A stretch of DNA of 64,000 bases. Origin: Phycisphaerae bacterium. GTDB taxonomy: Bacteria; Planctomycetota; Phycisphaerae; Tepidisphaerales; Tepidisphaeraceae. The position numbers and the translations under genes are program-made. Position 1 is the stretch's first letter, and each line of letters opens with the position of its first letter. The notes under the pieces were generated by a model. That model had not been told where the DNA came from. It saw nothing but the letters and a program-made list of their open reading frames with translations, and did no database searches. Of the stretch, positions 8,472 through 16,157 are shown in pieces. The stretch covers positions 1-64,000 of the forward strand of contig JAICIO010000004.1 of assembly GCA_025924315.1 (NCBI GenBank). The letters run 5' to 3'.

Positions 8472-9317
8472 ATGATCATCGACGTTCACAGTCACGCGTG
8501 GGAATATCCGCTCAACTTTGGGGAAAGCTTTCGTCGCCAGGCGATTCGCGCTCGCGCGGGCGTTGAACTGGATTTGACCGTCCGCTACGAAGATTATCGC
8601 GCCGCCTGCCCACCCGACACAAAAACGATCGTCTTTGGCGGAAAGGCTCGCCGCAGCGAGTTGTGGATCGATGATCGCTATATTGCCGATTACGTCGCGA
8701 AACATCCTGACACGCTGGTGGGCTTTCTGTCGGTTGACCCGACGCAGGACGGCTGGGAACGCGAAATGCGCGACGGGCACGAAACGCTCGGCCTCCGCGG
8801 AATCAAGCTGCTTCCGATGTACGCCGGGTTCTTTCCTCACGACGAACGACTTGATCCGCTTTGGAAATACGCGACCGAAAAACAAATCCCTGTGCTGCTG
8901 CACACCGGCACGACGTTCGTCGCGCAAGCGCCGCTCGAATGCACGCTTCCGCGGCACATCGATGCCGTCGCGATGAAGTTCCCCGATGTGAAGATCATCA
9001 TGGCGCACCTCGGCCATCCGTACGAAGGCGAGTGCGTCGCGACGATTCGCAAGCATCCCAATGTCTATGCCGACGTGTCGGCGCTCCACTATCGGCCGTT
9101 TCAGCTTTACCACTCGCTGATGCTCGTGCAGGAGTATGGCGTGTGGAACAAGGTGCTCTTCGGCACCGACTATCCCTTCACGAACGTGAACGATTCGATT
9201 GCCGGCATTCGCAATCTCAACAACATGCTCGAAGGCACGAACCTTCCGCGGTTGAAGAGCGGCGAGATCGAGAAGATGATCCATCGCGACAGCCTGGGCA
9301 TTCTTGGCTTGACCTGA
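8472..9317 (+). CDS. Amidohydrolase-family metal-dependent hydrolase
   Basis: A cytosolic TIM-barrel hydrolase of the Amidohydro_2 type, 281 residues. Metal-binding signatures are MIIDVHSHAWEY (HxH) at the very N-terminus, LLHTGTTF, IIMAHLGHPYEGECVATIRK and the C-terminal FGTDYPFTNVND aspartate. Members of this group include decarboxylases and hydrolases for aromatic or lactone substrates; nothing here fixes the substrate. It is divergent from the sigma-factor gene, with 96 bases between their starts. It ends 14 bases before the next gene, an M19 dipeptidase, so the two are likely one operon. No clear ribosome binding site precedes ATG 8472, but upstream in-frame starts are lacking. Confidence 0.88.
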   Translation: MIIDVHSHAWEYPLNFGESFRRQAIRARAGVELDLTVRYEDYRAACPPDTKTIVFGGKARRSELWIDDRYIADYVAKHPDTLVGFLSVDPTQDGWEREMRDGHETLGLRGIKLLPMYAGFFPHDERLDPLWKYATEKQIPVLLHTGTTFVAQAPLECTLPRHIDAVAMKFPDVKIIMAHLGHPYEGECVATIRKHPNVYADVSALHYRPFQLYHSLMLVQEYGVWNKVLFGTDYPFTNVNDSIAGIRNLNNMLEGTNLPRLKSGEIEKMIHRDSLGILGLT

Positions 9318-9331
9318 ACAACGGAGATTCG

Positions 9332-10438
9332 TTGCGACCGATATTTGACGCGCATCTCGATCTGGCGTGGAACGCGCTGCAATGGAACCGCGATCTGACA
9401 CAGCCGCTTGCATTGATGAACCAGGGCGAAGCGCACATGACCGATCATCGCGCGCGCGGGCATGGAACCGTCTGCTTGCCGGAAATGCGGCGAGCGAAGA
9501 TCGGCGTGTGCCTTGCAACCGTGCTCGTGCGGGCCAAGCCGAATGTTCTGCCTATCGCTGGGGCGAATCGCCGCGACCTCGACTTTCGCAATCAAACGAT
9601 TGCGAGCAGTATCGGCCGCGGGCAACTCGCTTATTACCACTTGCTCGAGCGAATGGAACAGATGCGCATCCTTCGTACGAACCAGGATCTTCGCGAGCAC
9701 TGGGCCCAGTGGGCCAGCGCGCCGGAAACGTCGCCGCTGGGCGTGATCATTGCGATGGAAGGCGCCGATCCGATTGTCGATCCGTCGCAGGCGGGCGATT
9801 GGTTTGAGCAAGGGTTGCGCTGCGTCGGGCTTGCGCACTATGGTGCGAGCGCCTATGCGATGGGCACCGGCGGTGAAGGCCCGCTCACGTCAGAAGGACG
9901 CGCGATCCTGCATGAGTTCGAATCGCTCGGCGTCATCGTCGATCTCACGCACACGTCCGAGCCGGGATTTCACGAAGTGCTCGACCGATTTTCCGGCCGC
10001 GTTCACGCCAGCCACAACATGTGCCGCGCGCTCGTGCCGGGTGACCGGCAGTTTTCAAATGAGCAAATTCAGCGGCTGATCGAACGCGATGCGGTCATCG
10101 GCATGGCCTGCGATGCGTGGATGTTGCAACCGGATTGGATCATCGGCCAGACCACGCCCGAGCAAACGCCGATCGACAACGTCGCTGATCACATCGATCA
10201 CATCTGCCAGCTCGCCGGTAACACACGGCGTGTCGGCATCGGCAGCGATCTCGACGGTGGATTCGGCACCGAGCAAACTCCCCGCGATCTGAAATCGATC
10301 GTCGATCTGCACAAGCTCGAGCCGATCCTCGCGAAGAGAGGTTACAGCGACGCCGATATCGACGCGATCTTCTTCGGCAACTGGTTGCGGTTTTTCGCGG
10401 AGTCCCTTCCGAAACGCATCGAATCGTCGTCATCCTGA
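9332..10438 (+). CDS. Membrane dipeptidase family protein (peptidase M19)
   Basis: A zinc-dependent dipeptidase-like enzyme of about 368 residues. The M19 pattern is seen: FDAHLDLAWNAL (HxD) at the N-terminus, the bridging Glu in AMEGADPIVD, then DLTHTSEPGFHEVL, HASHNMCRAL and a C-terminal GIGSDLDGGFGTEQTP. The start is taken as TTG 9332 because CGGAG lies five bases upstream and the family N-terminus begins there; no ATG fits. There is no signal peptide. It follows the amidohydrolase closely and is probably co-transcribed. The last codons (Ser-Ser-Ser-stop) are read from the left arm of the hairpin repeat at 10429-10507, so the element supplies the end of the gene. Confidence 0.9.
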   Translation: MRPIFDAHLDLAWNALQWNRDLTQPLALMNQGEAHMTDHRARGHGTVCLPEMRRAKIGVCLATVLVRAKPNVLPIAGANRRDLDFRNQTIASSIGRGQLAYYHLLERMEQMRILRTNQDLREHWAQWASAPETSPLGVIIAMEGADPIVDPSQAGDWFEQGLRCVGLAHYGASAYAMGTGGEGPLTSEGRAILHEFESLGVIVDLTHTSEPGFHEVLDRFSGRVHASHNMCRALVPGDRQFSNEQIQRLIERDAVIGMACDAWMLQPDWIIGQTTPEQTPIDNVADHIDHICQLAGNTRRVGIGSDLDGGFGTEQTPRDLKSIVDLHKLEPILAKRGYSDADIDAIFFGNWLRFFAESLPKRIESSSS

Positions 10439-10507
10439 GCGAAGCGAAGGATCTCGGGATGGAAGCCGCGCTCGGATATCGAGATGCTTCGCTTCGCTCA
10501 GGATGAC
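10429..10507. repeat. Dispersed hairpin, CTGAGCGAAGCGAAG family (second copy)
   Basis: The arms GTCATCCTGAGCGAAGCGAA (from 10429) and the reverse complement ending at 10507 are nearly perfect over about 30 bases. It overlaps the dipeptidase stop codon and lies between that gene and the convergent lipase gene, so it may act as a bidirectional terminator. Confidence 0.85.
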
Positions 10508-10521
10508 GCGCCCGACGTCAC

Positions 10522-11472
10522 TCAATCGACGCGAATCCGCCGCCGCACGCCGGTCTGCTTCTTCTCAGCCTGCCCCTGGAGTCCGCGGATGTAGTTCGAA
10601 ATCAGATGGTCGGTAATTCCTTCGTGGAAGCTTTTCCCGCGCGTCGCGATTGCCCGCGCCACCGCATGCACGTGCCAGGGCTCGATGTCCGCGTTCTCAA
10701 TGATCGCGCCGTCGCGATCGATGTAGACGAACGTCTTCACATGCGCGTAACACGGCACGCGATCGGCCATCTCCTTGAGCTTGTCGAATATTTTTCCATT
10801 GGTGAATCGCGGCGTTTCCGGAAGCAATCTCTTCAGCGACGCCATCGGCATCTCCGGCACGAGATCGAGCCGATTGACGATGCGATAGGTCGGCAGATCG
10901 TATCCGTCGCAGAAATTCGGATCACCCACACGCGGCGAACCGAACGTGTACGTCGCGACGGCGGGGCGATTGAGCTTCGCGAGCCGGCACGCCGTCAGCA
11001 CCGCCAGCGCGCCGCCCATCGAATGCCCCGTGAGAAACAGCGGCTTGTCATCTTCAATTCGCTTCAAGAGCCGCTCGATCTTGTACCACGTGTGCTTCAG
11101 TGCCGCACTGAACCCCAGATGCACGCGGCCGTGATAGTGGTCTCGCTTCACCAGGCGCACGACCGCATCGGTGATCCACGTCTGCAGCGTCACCGGATCC
11201 GATCCGCGAAACGACAGCACCGCGTGCGTGTCGGAAACGCCGAGAAACCCGCGCGTCCGCGTGAGCTTGTGCCGAAACGCAACCACGTCGAGTCCGAGCC
11301 GCTCTTGCGCCGCTTGCGCCGGCGCGCGGTGATACGCGATATCCGCCGCGTGCGCGAGATAGAGCGCATTCGTGCGATTGAAAGAAGAATCCGTTGGCTC
11401 GAAGGGAAGCCCCACGCGACGTATTGCACCGTGGTGTGCGTCGGCAATCAAGTCGGATGTCGCTGCTTCCAT
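10522..11472 (-). CDS. Class 3 lipase family alpha/beta hydrolase
   Basis: A lipase-like hydrolase of about 316 residues. The nucleophile elbow is LTGHSMGGALAVLTACRLAK with Ser at about 151. VLSFRGSD before it matches the oxyanion-side strand of Lipase_3 proteins. YTFGSPRVGDPNF and YRIVNRLDLVPEMP follow with the expected catalytic Asp, and a C-terminal His region is near CYAHVKTFVYI. No signal peptide is seen, so it may be cytosolic. The start is set at ATG 11472, which overlaps the end of the VOC gene by 25 bases; the ribosome binding site is weak. It is the third gene of a DoxX-VOC-lipase operon with overlapping ends. The lipid or ester substrate is unknown. Confidence 0.87.
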   Translation of the reverse strand: MEAATSDLIADAHHGAIRRVGLPFEPTDSSFNRTNALYLAHAADIAYHRAPAQAAQERLGLDVVAFRHKLTRTRGFLGVSDTHAVLSFRGSDPVTLQTWITDAVVRLVKRDHYHGRVHLGFSAALKHTWYKIERLLKRIEDDKPLFLTGHSMGGALAVLTACRLAKLNRPAVATYTFGSPRVGDPNFCDGYDLPTYRIVNRLDLVPEMPMASLKRLLPETPRFTNGKIFDKLKEMADRVPCYAHVKTFVYIDRDGAIIENADIEPWHVHAVARAIATRGKSFHEGITDHLISNYIRGLQGQAEKKQTGVRRRIRVD

Positions 11473-11897
11473 AGCGACAGCGGGCCGATGAAGCTCGCGT
11501 CCGGCGGATCGTCGAGCAGCGCGATAAACTCGACCAGATGACCGTCCGGGTCGTGAAAGTACAACTGCGCCGATGGCATCCAGCCGATGACCGATGGCTC
11601 GCTCGTCTCGTTGCCGTTGAAGTCGTGCGTCGCGATCTTGAGTTGCTTCAATCGCTCGGCCTCTGCAGTCAGCTCCGCCAGCGTCATCGCGATCGCGAAA
11701 TGCATTCGATGGAATTCGCCGTACTCCGTCTCCGGCCCCCACAATCCGAGCATCGAGCCTCGATCCTCACCGATGTAGAGAAAAACGATGTCCCGTTTCG
11801 GATCGCGATACGCGAACGTCAAGCCGACCACGCCTTCGTAAAACTCCCGCGAGCGTTCGACGTCCGCGACGGGTAGATGGGCCTCATACAAATTCAT
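11448..11897 (-). CDS. VOC (glyoxalase/bleomycin-resistance) family protein
   Basis: A 149-residue protein of the vicinal oxygen chelate fold. It shows EAHLPVADVERSREFYEGVVGL at the N-terminus, the mid-protein FHRMHFAIAM metal-binding strand and the C-terminal YFHDPDGHLVEFIALL pattern, with the His and Glu expected to bind a divalent metal. Family members are dioxygenases, glyoxalases or thiol transferases for reactive small molecules; the substrate is not evident. The start overlaps the DoxX gene by 14 bases and its end overlaps the lipase start, indicating translational coupling within one transcript. Confidence 0.9.
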   Translation of the reverse strand: MNLYEAHLPVADVERSREFYEGVVGLTFAYRDPKRDIVFLYIGEDRGSMLGLWGPETEYGEFHRMHFAIAMTLAELTAEAERLKQLKIATHDFNGNETSEPSVIGWMPSAQLYFHDPDGHLVEFIALLDDPPDASFIGPLSLWKQRHPT

Positions 11898-12429
11898 CGC
11901 CGGCTCGTTTCGTCAGCCACCGATCCAATGATAGCGCACTCGGACCAGCGACGACCAACGCGATCATGCCCGCGATGTAGAGCAGATTGACTTCGATCCC
12001 CGGCGGACCGAAGACGGGACCATTTGCCGTCAGACCGATCGTGTTGATCGCGCTGAAGCCGTATCGCAGGTGCACCGTGAACATCGCGACGAGCATGCTG
12101 ACGATCAGCGGAATGCTCACGATCGCAACAAGCACGCCCGCGAGAAGCGCGAGCCCGCCGACGATCTCCAGCATCGTCACGACCCACGCCGTCGCAGTTG
12201 GAAGCGGCACGCCGATTTGAAGCAAGAGCTTGCCGAAGTTCGCCGGCCCACGATTCCACTTGGCCAAGCCATGTGCCAAAAAACCATAGCCGATCACCAT
12301 TCGAAGGGGCAGCAATCCAATCGCGCACGCATCCGCGCGGCGCCGGAACAACTTTGAGCTGAACTGATCCACGTACACTTGAGATGCCGCGGGGCGAAGG
12401 GTGGTTACACGCAGCAGATTCGTGCTCAC
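11884..12429 (-). CDS. DoxX family membrane protein
   Basis: A 181-residue inner-membrane protein with four hydrophobic helices. The DoxX pattern appears in LLPLRMVIGYGFLAHGLAKW, FGKLLLQIGVPLP, MLEIVGGLALLAGVL and a last pair of helices after NGPVFGPPGIEVNLLY. DoxX-like proteins are poorly defined, and some are linked to quinone or thiosulfate redox chemistry or stress. The start is GTG 12429 with GGAG a few bases upstream. It is divergent from the carbonic anhydrase gene and leads an overlapping three-gene operon with VOC and lipase genes. A redox or detoxification role is only inferred from that context. Confidence 0.88.
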   Translation of the reverse strand: MSTNLLRVTTLRPAASQVYVDQFSSKLFRRRADACAIGLLPLRMVIGYGFLAHGLAKWNRGPANFGKLLLQIGVPLPTATAWVVTMLEIVGGLALLAGVLVAIVSIPLIVSMLVAMFTVHLRYGFSAINTIGLTANGPVFGPPGIEVNLLYIAGMIALVVAGPSALSLDRWLTKRAGDEFV

Positions 12430-12460
12430 GAGAACTCCAATTGTTAGACTTCACTGCGGT

Positions 12461-13081
12461 ATGGATTCCGCACATGACATGAGACCGGGCATCACCGCTA
12501 ACGAGGCGCTAACCCGCTTGATCCAAGGGAACAAGCGTTTCCTTCGCGGCGCGGCGCGGTTTCCGACGATGCAGAAGGAAGTGCTCGCGGAGCTGGCGCG
12601 GGCGCAGCGGCCGTATGCGACGATCCTCGGCTGCAGCGATTCGCGCGTTCCGCCGGAGCTGCTCTTCGATGCGAGCTTCGGCGAGCTCTTCGTGATTCGC
12701 GTCGCGGGAAACACGCTCGCGCCGGAAGTTGCCGGTAGCATGCAGTATGCCGGAGTTCATCTGCAAACGCCGCTGTTTGTTGTGCTTGGCCACGAAGCCT
12801 GTGGCGCGGTGAGCGCGGCGCTGGCCACGCGGTTCGAAGGCGCGAAGCACAAATCCCGCATCGCGAAGCTCGTCAAAAATATCACGCCCGCGCTCGACAG
12901 GCTTGATCCAAAGCTTGAGACGGCGAAGTTGCTCGCACAAGCGGTTGAGGCGAACGTGCGATACACGATGAAGCGGATCTACGATTCGCCCGAAGGCAAA
13001 GCCCGCCTGAAGGAAGGCCGCATCAAACTCGTGGGCGCGATCTACGGATTGAAAACCGGTCGCGTGCGATTTCTGCGATGA
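12461..13081 (+). CDS. Beta-class carbonic anhydrase
   Basis: A cytosolic zinc enzyme interconverting CO2 and bicarbonate, 206 residues. Zinc ligands and the catalytic dyad are all present: CSDSR (Cys58, Asp60, Arg62) and HEACGA (His111, Cys114). GNTLAPEVAGSMQYA is the usual strand between them. The N-terminal ANEALTRLIQGNKRF is typical of the bacterial clade. The C-terminus ends in the expected IKLVGAIYGLKTGRVRFL strand. ATG 12461 was chosen because the family N-terminus begins there and upstream codons overlap the divergent DoxX gene. Thirty-one bases separate the two starts, so they share a very compact promoter region. Confidence 0.94.
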   Translation: MDSAHDMRPGITANEALTRLIQGNKRFLRGAARFPTMQKEVLAELARAQRPYATILGCSDSRVPPELLFDASFGELFVIRVAGNTLAPEVAGSMQYAGVHLQTPLFVVLGHEACGAVSAALATRFEGAKHKSRIAKLVKNITPALDRLDPKLETAKLLAQAVEANVRYTMKRIYDSPEGKARLKEGRIKLVGAIYGLKTGRVRFLR

Positions 13082-13148
13082 GATTGCAGTACGGCTAAAA
13101 CGTCGCTACGTCATCAGATGCGAGAGGACAAAGCACGCGGATCTTTCC

Positions 13149-13243
13149 GCGTGTAGTCGGCGAGCTTGCTCGCCGTTTGATTGCGAGCGAAGACTGTAAC
13201 AACTCGATTTGTGAAACGGCGAGCAAGGTCGCCCGCTACACGC
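13149..13243. repeat. Intergenic hairpin, GTGTAG(T/C)GGGCGAGC type
   Basis: The left arm 13149-13180 (GCGTGTAGTCGGCGAGCTTG and on) pairs imperfectly with 13212-13243, which ends GCCCGCTACACGC. It lies in the 200-base gap between the carbonic anhydrase and the next gene; nothing else is recognisable there. Confidence 0.75.
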
Positions 13244-13281
13244 AGAACCGCACGCATTACCTATAACGGAGATAAGCAAAA

Positions 13282-13725
13282 ATGCCCCGCGGCGTCCCCG
13301 CCATCCGTATCTGGCCGATGAGCGATAAGATCAAAGGCTTCCGCGGACGCAGCATCGAAGACGTGCAGCGGAACCTCTTCCTGCGTCGTCTGCCCAATAC
13401 AATGAAAGGCCGCTGGCACTACGGGTCGTCGGGCCTGAACGCCGATCCCGGCACGCTGATCCTCTTCCAATTCAAAGCCCGCATCATCGCGTCGGCCGTC
13501 TTTTTGCGCGACGAGAAATACGAGAAACCCATCCGCGGAAACGCCGGCGAAATCGCGATCGACCCCAAATCGATTCGCACATTCGAGCCGCTAGATGTTG
13601 AGGCGGTGCGCAAAGTCTGGCCAAGCTTCCGCGCCTTCGGTCACGCGAAGCAGGCCCTCAATCCGACGCTCTATTCGAAGTTCCTCCGCCAAATGAAAAA
13701 CGTCGCGTCGCCTAAGCTTTCGTAG
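13282..13725 (+). CDS. Unknown protein, possible PUA/EVE-like fold
   Basis: A 147-residue soluble protein that I do not recognise. It starts MPRGVPAIRIWPMSDKIKG with GGAG about ten bases upstream of the ATG. The central TLILFQFKARIIASAVFLRD followed by GEIAIDPKSIRTF resembles the beta-strand pattern of PUA or EVE-like modules that bind modified bases, but this is a weak impression. No signal peptide or membrane span is seen. The stop codon TAG at 13723-13725 is also the first bases of the hairpin repeat that follows. It stands alone between two repeats. Confidence 0.7.
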   Translation: MPRGVPAIRIWPMSDKIKGFRGRSIEDVQRNLFLRRLPNTMKGRWHYGSSGLNADPGTLILFQFKARIIASAVFLRDEKYEKPIRGNAGEIAIDPKSIRTFEPLDVEAVRKVWPSFRAFGHAKQALNPTLYSKFLRQMKNVASPKLS

Positions 13726-13796
13726 CGTGCCCTTTAGCGCATCACTTATTTCTTCGCACGCTGGATGAATAACCGGTGCGCTAAAGCGCACCCTAC
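13723..13796. repeat. Intergenic hairpin, GTAGGGTGCGC family (copy 2, degenerate left arm)
   Basis: The right arm AATAACCGGTGCGCTAAAGC to CCCTAC (ending 13796) is intact. The left arm TAGCGTGCCCTTTAGCGCAT has several substitutions against it. It overlaps the stop codon of the preceding gene. Confidence 0.75.
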
Positions 13797-13852
13797 AAAA
13801 CATTGCGTCGCCGACTGTGTCGCAATCGCGCGATCGAGTACAACCACTGACC

Positions 13853-14272
13853 ATGGGGCGGTTTTACGGGCATTTCGCAGCGGCGTATGGCACCATGTGG
13901 CTGGTGATGTTGCTGCTCGCGCTCGTCACGCAGAGCCACATCGAGACCGGATTATACGGATTGATTGGATTTCCGATCATTGCATTGATTTACGCCGCCG
14001 TTCGAGTGTCCTCCACCCCTCGGAGTGAGAATCGCCCGATTCCGTTTGGTCCCATCAGCCGCGTTCGCGGTTTCAACGCGTCACCCCATGGCCGAGGCAA
14101 CGTGAACCTGAACCTGACGATCGAGCCCAACGAATTTGGGTATCAACTCTCCGTCGTCTCAGATGACGGCTCGCTCGCCGAAGGCACGCAACACGCCACC
14201 CGAGATGCCGCCAAGCGATATGTGACGCAAACCTACGGCGTGCCTGAATCGCTGTGGGTAACAGGCTCGTAA
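13853..14272 (+). CDS. Small membrane protein of unknown function
   Basis: A 139-residue protein not assigned to a family. Two hydrophobic helices near the N-terminus (YGTMWLVMLLLALVTQ and LYGLIGFPIIALIYAAV) suggest a hairpin in the membrane. A soluble C-terminal half follows with NLTIEPNEFGYQLSVVSDDG and a last helix ATRDAAKRYVTQTYG. ATG 13853 (MGRFYGHFAAAYG) is preferred to an upstream GTG because it starts just before the first helix; neither has a clear ribosome binding site. It is convergent with the TIGR03067 gene, 34 bases away. Confidence 0.65.
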   Translation: MGRFYGHFAAAYGTMWLVMLLLALVTQSHIETGLYGLIGFPIIALIYAAVRVSSTPRSENRPIPFGPISRVRGFNASPHGRGNVNLNLTIEPNEFGYQLSVVSDDGSLAEGTQHATRDAAKRYVTQTYGVPESLWVTGS

Positions 14273-14306
14273 GGAATCGATCGAATCGCGCCGATCAGAC
14301 CCGCGA

Positions 14307-14912
14307 TCACTTTTTCTCGCGCGCGTACGCCACGAGATAGAGCTTCGTGTTCGGCGCGGTCTTAAATTCTGTTGGGCGCGCCTTTCCGCTGAGGTCGTAA
14401 CAGATCCGCCAGGTGTCGCCGCTGGTCTTATCGTGCTTCAGCTCGTAGATGCAGAGGAATGTCTTGCCCTTGTTCGGCCCTTCAGTGCCGGTGATGTCGA
14501 GCGTCTTGGGCGTCGCGGAATCGTCGAGCTTGATCGTGCCCTTGTCGTCTCCCTGTTCGCCGACGGTCACGGTGTACTGGTCATCCTTGATCACGAGCTT
14601 GATTGTCTTGCGCACGTCATCGGGAAACTTCTGCCCGCCCAACTCGGCTGTCGCCGGGACCCACGTGCCTTGGATCGCGTCGGTGTCTTTCACGTCAGCC
14701 TCTTTGGACTCAGCGCTGAACGCAACCCAAGACAGGGACAGCACGACGATGCCGGCGAGCGACAGCTTGAGGGACTTCGGGACCTCCTCGCGAAAGGAAC
14801 CAGCAGATCCACCCAAAACGTCGGTGCGTGTTGGCGAGGAGTATAACAGGCCGGTTCGCAGGAGGAAGAACGAACCGCGATCACGCCGCAGATCGCGATG
14901 CGCGTGCTTCAT
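14307..14912 (-). CDS. TIGR03067-domain exported protein, start uncertain
   Basis: A small exported protein of a family that is expanded in planctomycetes and has no known function. The recognisable part is a signal peptide, SLKLSLAGIVVLSLSWVAFS, then DAIQGTWVPATAELGGQKFP, the domain opening, and a lipocalin-like beta series (KLVIKDDQYTVTVGEQGDDK, TLDITGTEGPNKGKTFLCIY, WRICYDLSGKARP). The natural start is unclear: an AGGAGG lies at 14783-14788, just before the signal peptide, but no ATG, GTG or TTG follows it at normal spacing. The nearest in-frame ATG at 14912 would add about 50 Arg-rich residues before the signal. The domain call is firm; the start is not. Confidence 0.82.
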   Translation of the reverse strand: MKHAHRDLRRDRGSFFLLRTGLLYSSPTRTDVLGGSAGSFREEVPKSLKLSLAGIVVLSLSWVAFSAESKEADVKDTDAIQGTWVPATAELGGQKFPDDVRKTIKLVIKDDQYTVTVGEQGDDKGTIKLDDSATPKTLDITGTEGPNKGKTFLCIYELKHDKTSGDTWRICYDLSGKARPTEFKTAPNTKLYLVAYAREKK

Positions 14913-15039
14913 GAAGGAGAGACTCTGCAAAATCTGCTATCTGCTCTACAGTCGATCAATGCCTCGTCGATCGCGTGTGCGTCTCTGTCGCCCGCTTCGA
15001 ATGTCGGGGCTTCATCGCCGTGATGGAGTTGTTAAAGCC

Positions 15040-15717
15040 CTATCCCACCAAATGCCGAATCACGCCATCCACCCAGGGGCCGAGCTTCGCGCTGAGCGAA
15101 TAGACCCACATCGCACACACGATGCCGGTAAAGACATCCATCGTGTAATGCGCGCGGAGGACGAGGACGGTGATCGCTTCGAAAAACGCGATCGCTAATC
15201 CGAGCGCGAGTCCCCATGTGCCCCAGTGGCCGGCCAACGTAGCAGCACCGTAGACGGCGATTGCGGTGTGTCCGCTGAAAAAGAGGTCGTTGGCGGTGCC
15301 GTAGGTGACGAGGATCGCGGGGACGCCGGGGTAGCGCCAGACCATTCCGCTGGGGGCTGGGAGGGGGCAGAGCATTTGGCAAATCTGCCTCAGGGCGAAG
15401 AGGAGGACGAGGCCGACGTAGGGGCGGATCGATTGTCCGAAAATAGCAGATCCGAGTAAGTACGCGCCGAGCAGGTCGATCACGAGGGATGATGCGATGA
15501 GCAGACGATTGCCGGCGCGTTCGTTCGTGAAATAGCGGTGATGGATGCGGGCGGTGAGGACATGAATGCCGTCGGTCAGCGGAACTTCGACGGCGACTTT
15601 GGGGACACGCTTGGCGAGGAGGCCCTGCGTGACGAACCATGCGACGATGCCGATGATGACGAAGGCGACGCGGACGGCGATCACGGGCCAGGGGGCGATG
15701 GCGAAGGCGACGGTCAT
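15040..15717 (-). CDS. PAP2/sphingomyelin-synthase-like membrane phosphatase or transferase
   Basis: A polytopic membrane protein of 225 residues with about six helices. The two active-site motifs of the PAP2_C (sphingomyelin synthase-like) group are present: NDLFFSGHTAIAVYG with the catalytic His, and RAHYTMDVFTGIVCAMW with the His-Asp pair. YRYPGVP-like WRYPGVPAILVTYG precedes them. In eukaryotes this fold transfers phosphocholine to ceramide; bacterial members may be lipid phosphatases or head-group transferases. It starts at ATG 15717, overlapping the upstream small gene by ATGA, so the two are translationally coupled. The lysophospholipid acyltransferase gene lies further upstream on the same strand, which fits a lipid-related neighbourhood. 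Confidence 0.82.
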   Translation of the reverse strand: MTVAFAIAPWPVIAVRVAFVIIGIVAWFVTQGLLAKRVPKVAVEVPLTDGIHVLTARIHHRYFTNERAGNRLLIASSLVIDLLGAYLLGSAIFGQSIRPYVGLVLLFALRQICQMLCPLPAPSGMVWRYPGVPAILVTYGTANDLFFSGHTAIAVYGAATLAGHWGTWGLALGLAIAFFEAITVLVLRAHYTMDVFTGIVCAMWVYSLSAKLGPWVDGVIRHLVG

Positions 15718-15992
15718 GATTGGTGGTCCTGCGCACGTCGGATCTGCTCTGCGGTCACCTCGGTCTCGAATAGACCATGTCCCTTCGCCCATGGACCGCT
15801 TTGGATCAGATCCATCATGTCCACGATGGCATCGTAATTGGGGTCGTCCGCTTCGGTTTGAAGCTGATGCTCCATGAAAAGCAACATGATCGTCACTTGC
15901 GCTACGCCCTGTGCTTTCAGCGCGATCACAAGCCCGTATAGAGCTGTTCCAGGCTGGGGAGCGGCGAGTGCATGTGCGAAGCGGGCTCGCAT
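15714..15992 (-). CDS. Small unknown protein coupled to the PAP2-like gene
   Basis: A 92-residue protein that I cannot assign. It is mostly helical: MRARFAHALAAPQPGTALYG, then LVIALKAQGVAQVTIMLLFM and an acidic stretch with DPNYDAIVDMMDLIQSG, ending in AEQIRRAQDHQS. The two-helix pattern with a conserved-looking WAKGHGLF loop suggests a small soluble partner or regulator. The support for it being real is the ATGA overlap with the start of the next gene. A longer start upstream would run through the hairpin at 16037-16108 and was rejected. Confidence 0.65.
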   Translation of the reverse strand: MRARFAHALAAPQPGTALYGLVIALKAQGVAQVTIMLLFMEHQLQTEADDPNYDAIVDMMDLIQSGPWAKGHGLFETEVTAEQIRRAQDHQS

Positions 15993-16036
15993 TGAGTCAG
16001 TTACCAAGCGTATCTCCGTTCGACGACGAGGGATTT

Positions 16037-16108
16037 TCCACGAAGGACACGAAGGGACACGAATGAAGGCATGCGGTCGACTTCGTGTTCCTTCGTGTCC
16101 TTCGTGGA
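16037..16108. repeat. Intergenic hairpin, CCACGAAGGACACGAAGG type
   Basis: The arms TCCACGAAGGACACGAAGGG (from 16037) and its near-perfect reverse complement ending at 16108 are 27 bases long with an 18-base loop. It lies between the acyltransferase gene and the small coupled gene. Confidence 0.85.
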
Positions 16109-16134
16109 CAAGCATTCTTTTTACTGAACGAACT

Positions 16135-16157
16135 GCACGGGTTGAAAACCCGTGCTA
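16135..16157. repeat. Short hairpin GCACGGGTTGAAAACCCGTGC overlapping a stop codon
   Basis: A compact stem with a short loop at 16135-16155. Its flanking TA completes the TAG stop of the acyltransferase on the minus strand (16155-16157). It belongs by sequence to the CACGGG(C/T)T family also seen at 45737-45795. Confidence 0.75.

Noticed and set aside
8376-9518. N-terminal extension of the sigma/FG-GAP frame to 1149 residues
   Set aside because: It is antisense to the amidohydrolase and dipeptidase genes; a strong GGAGGAGG sits directly before ATG 8375, where the sigma fold begins.
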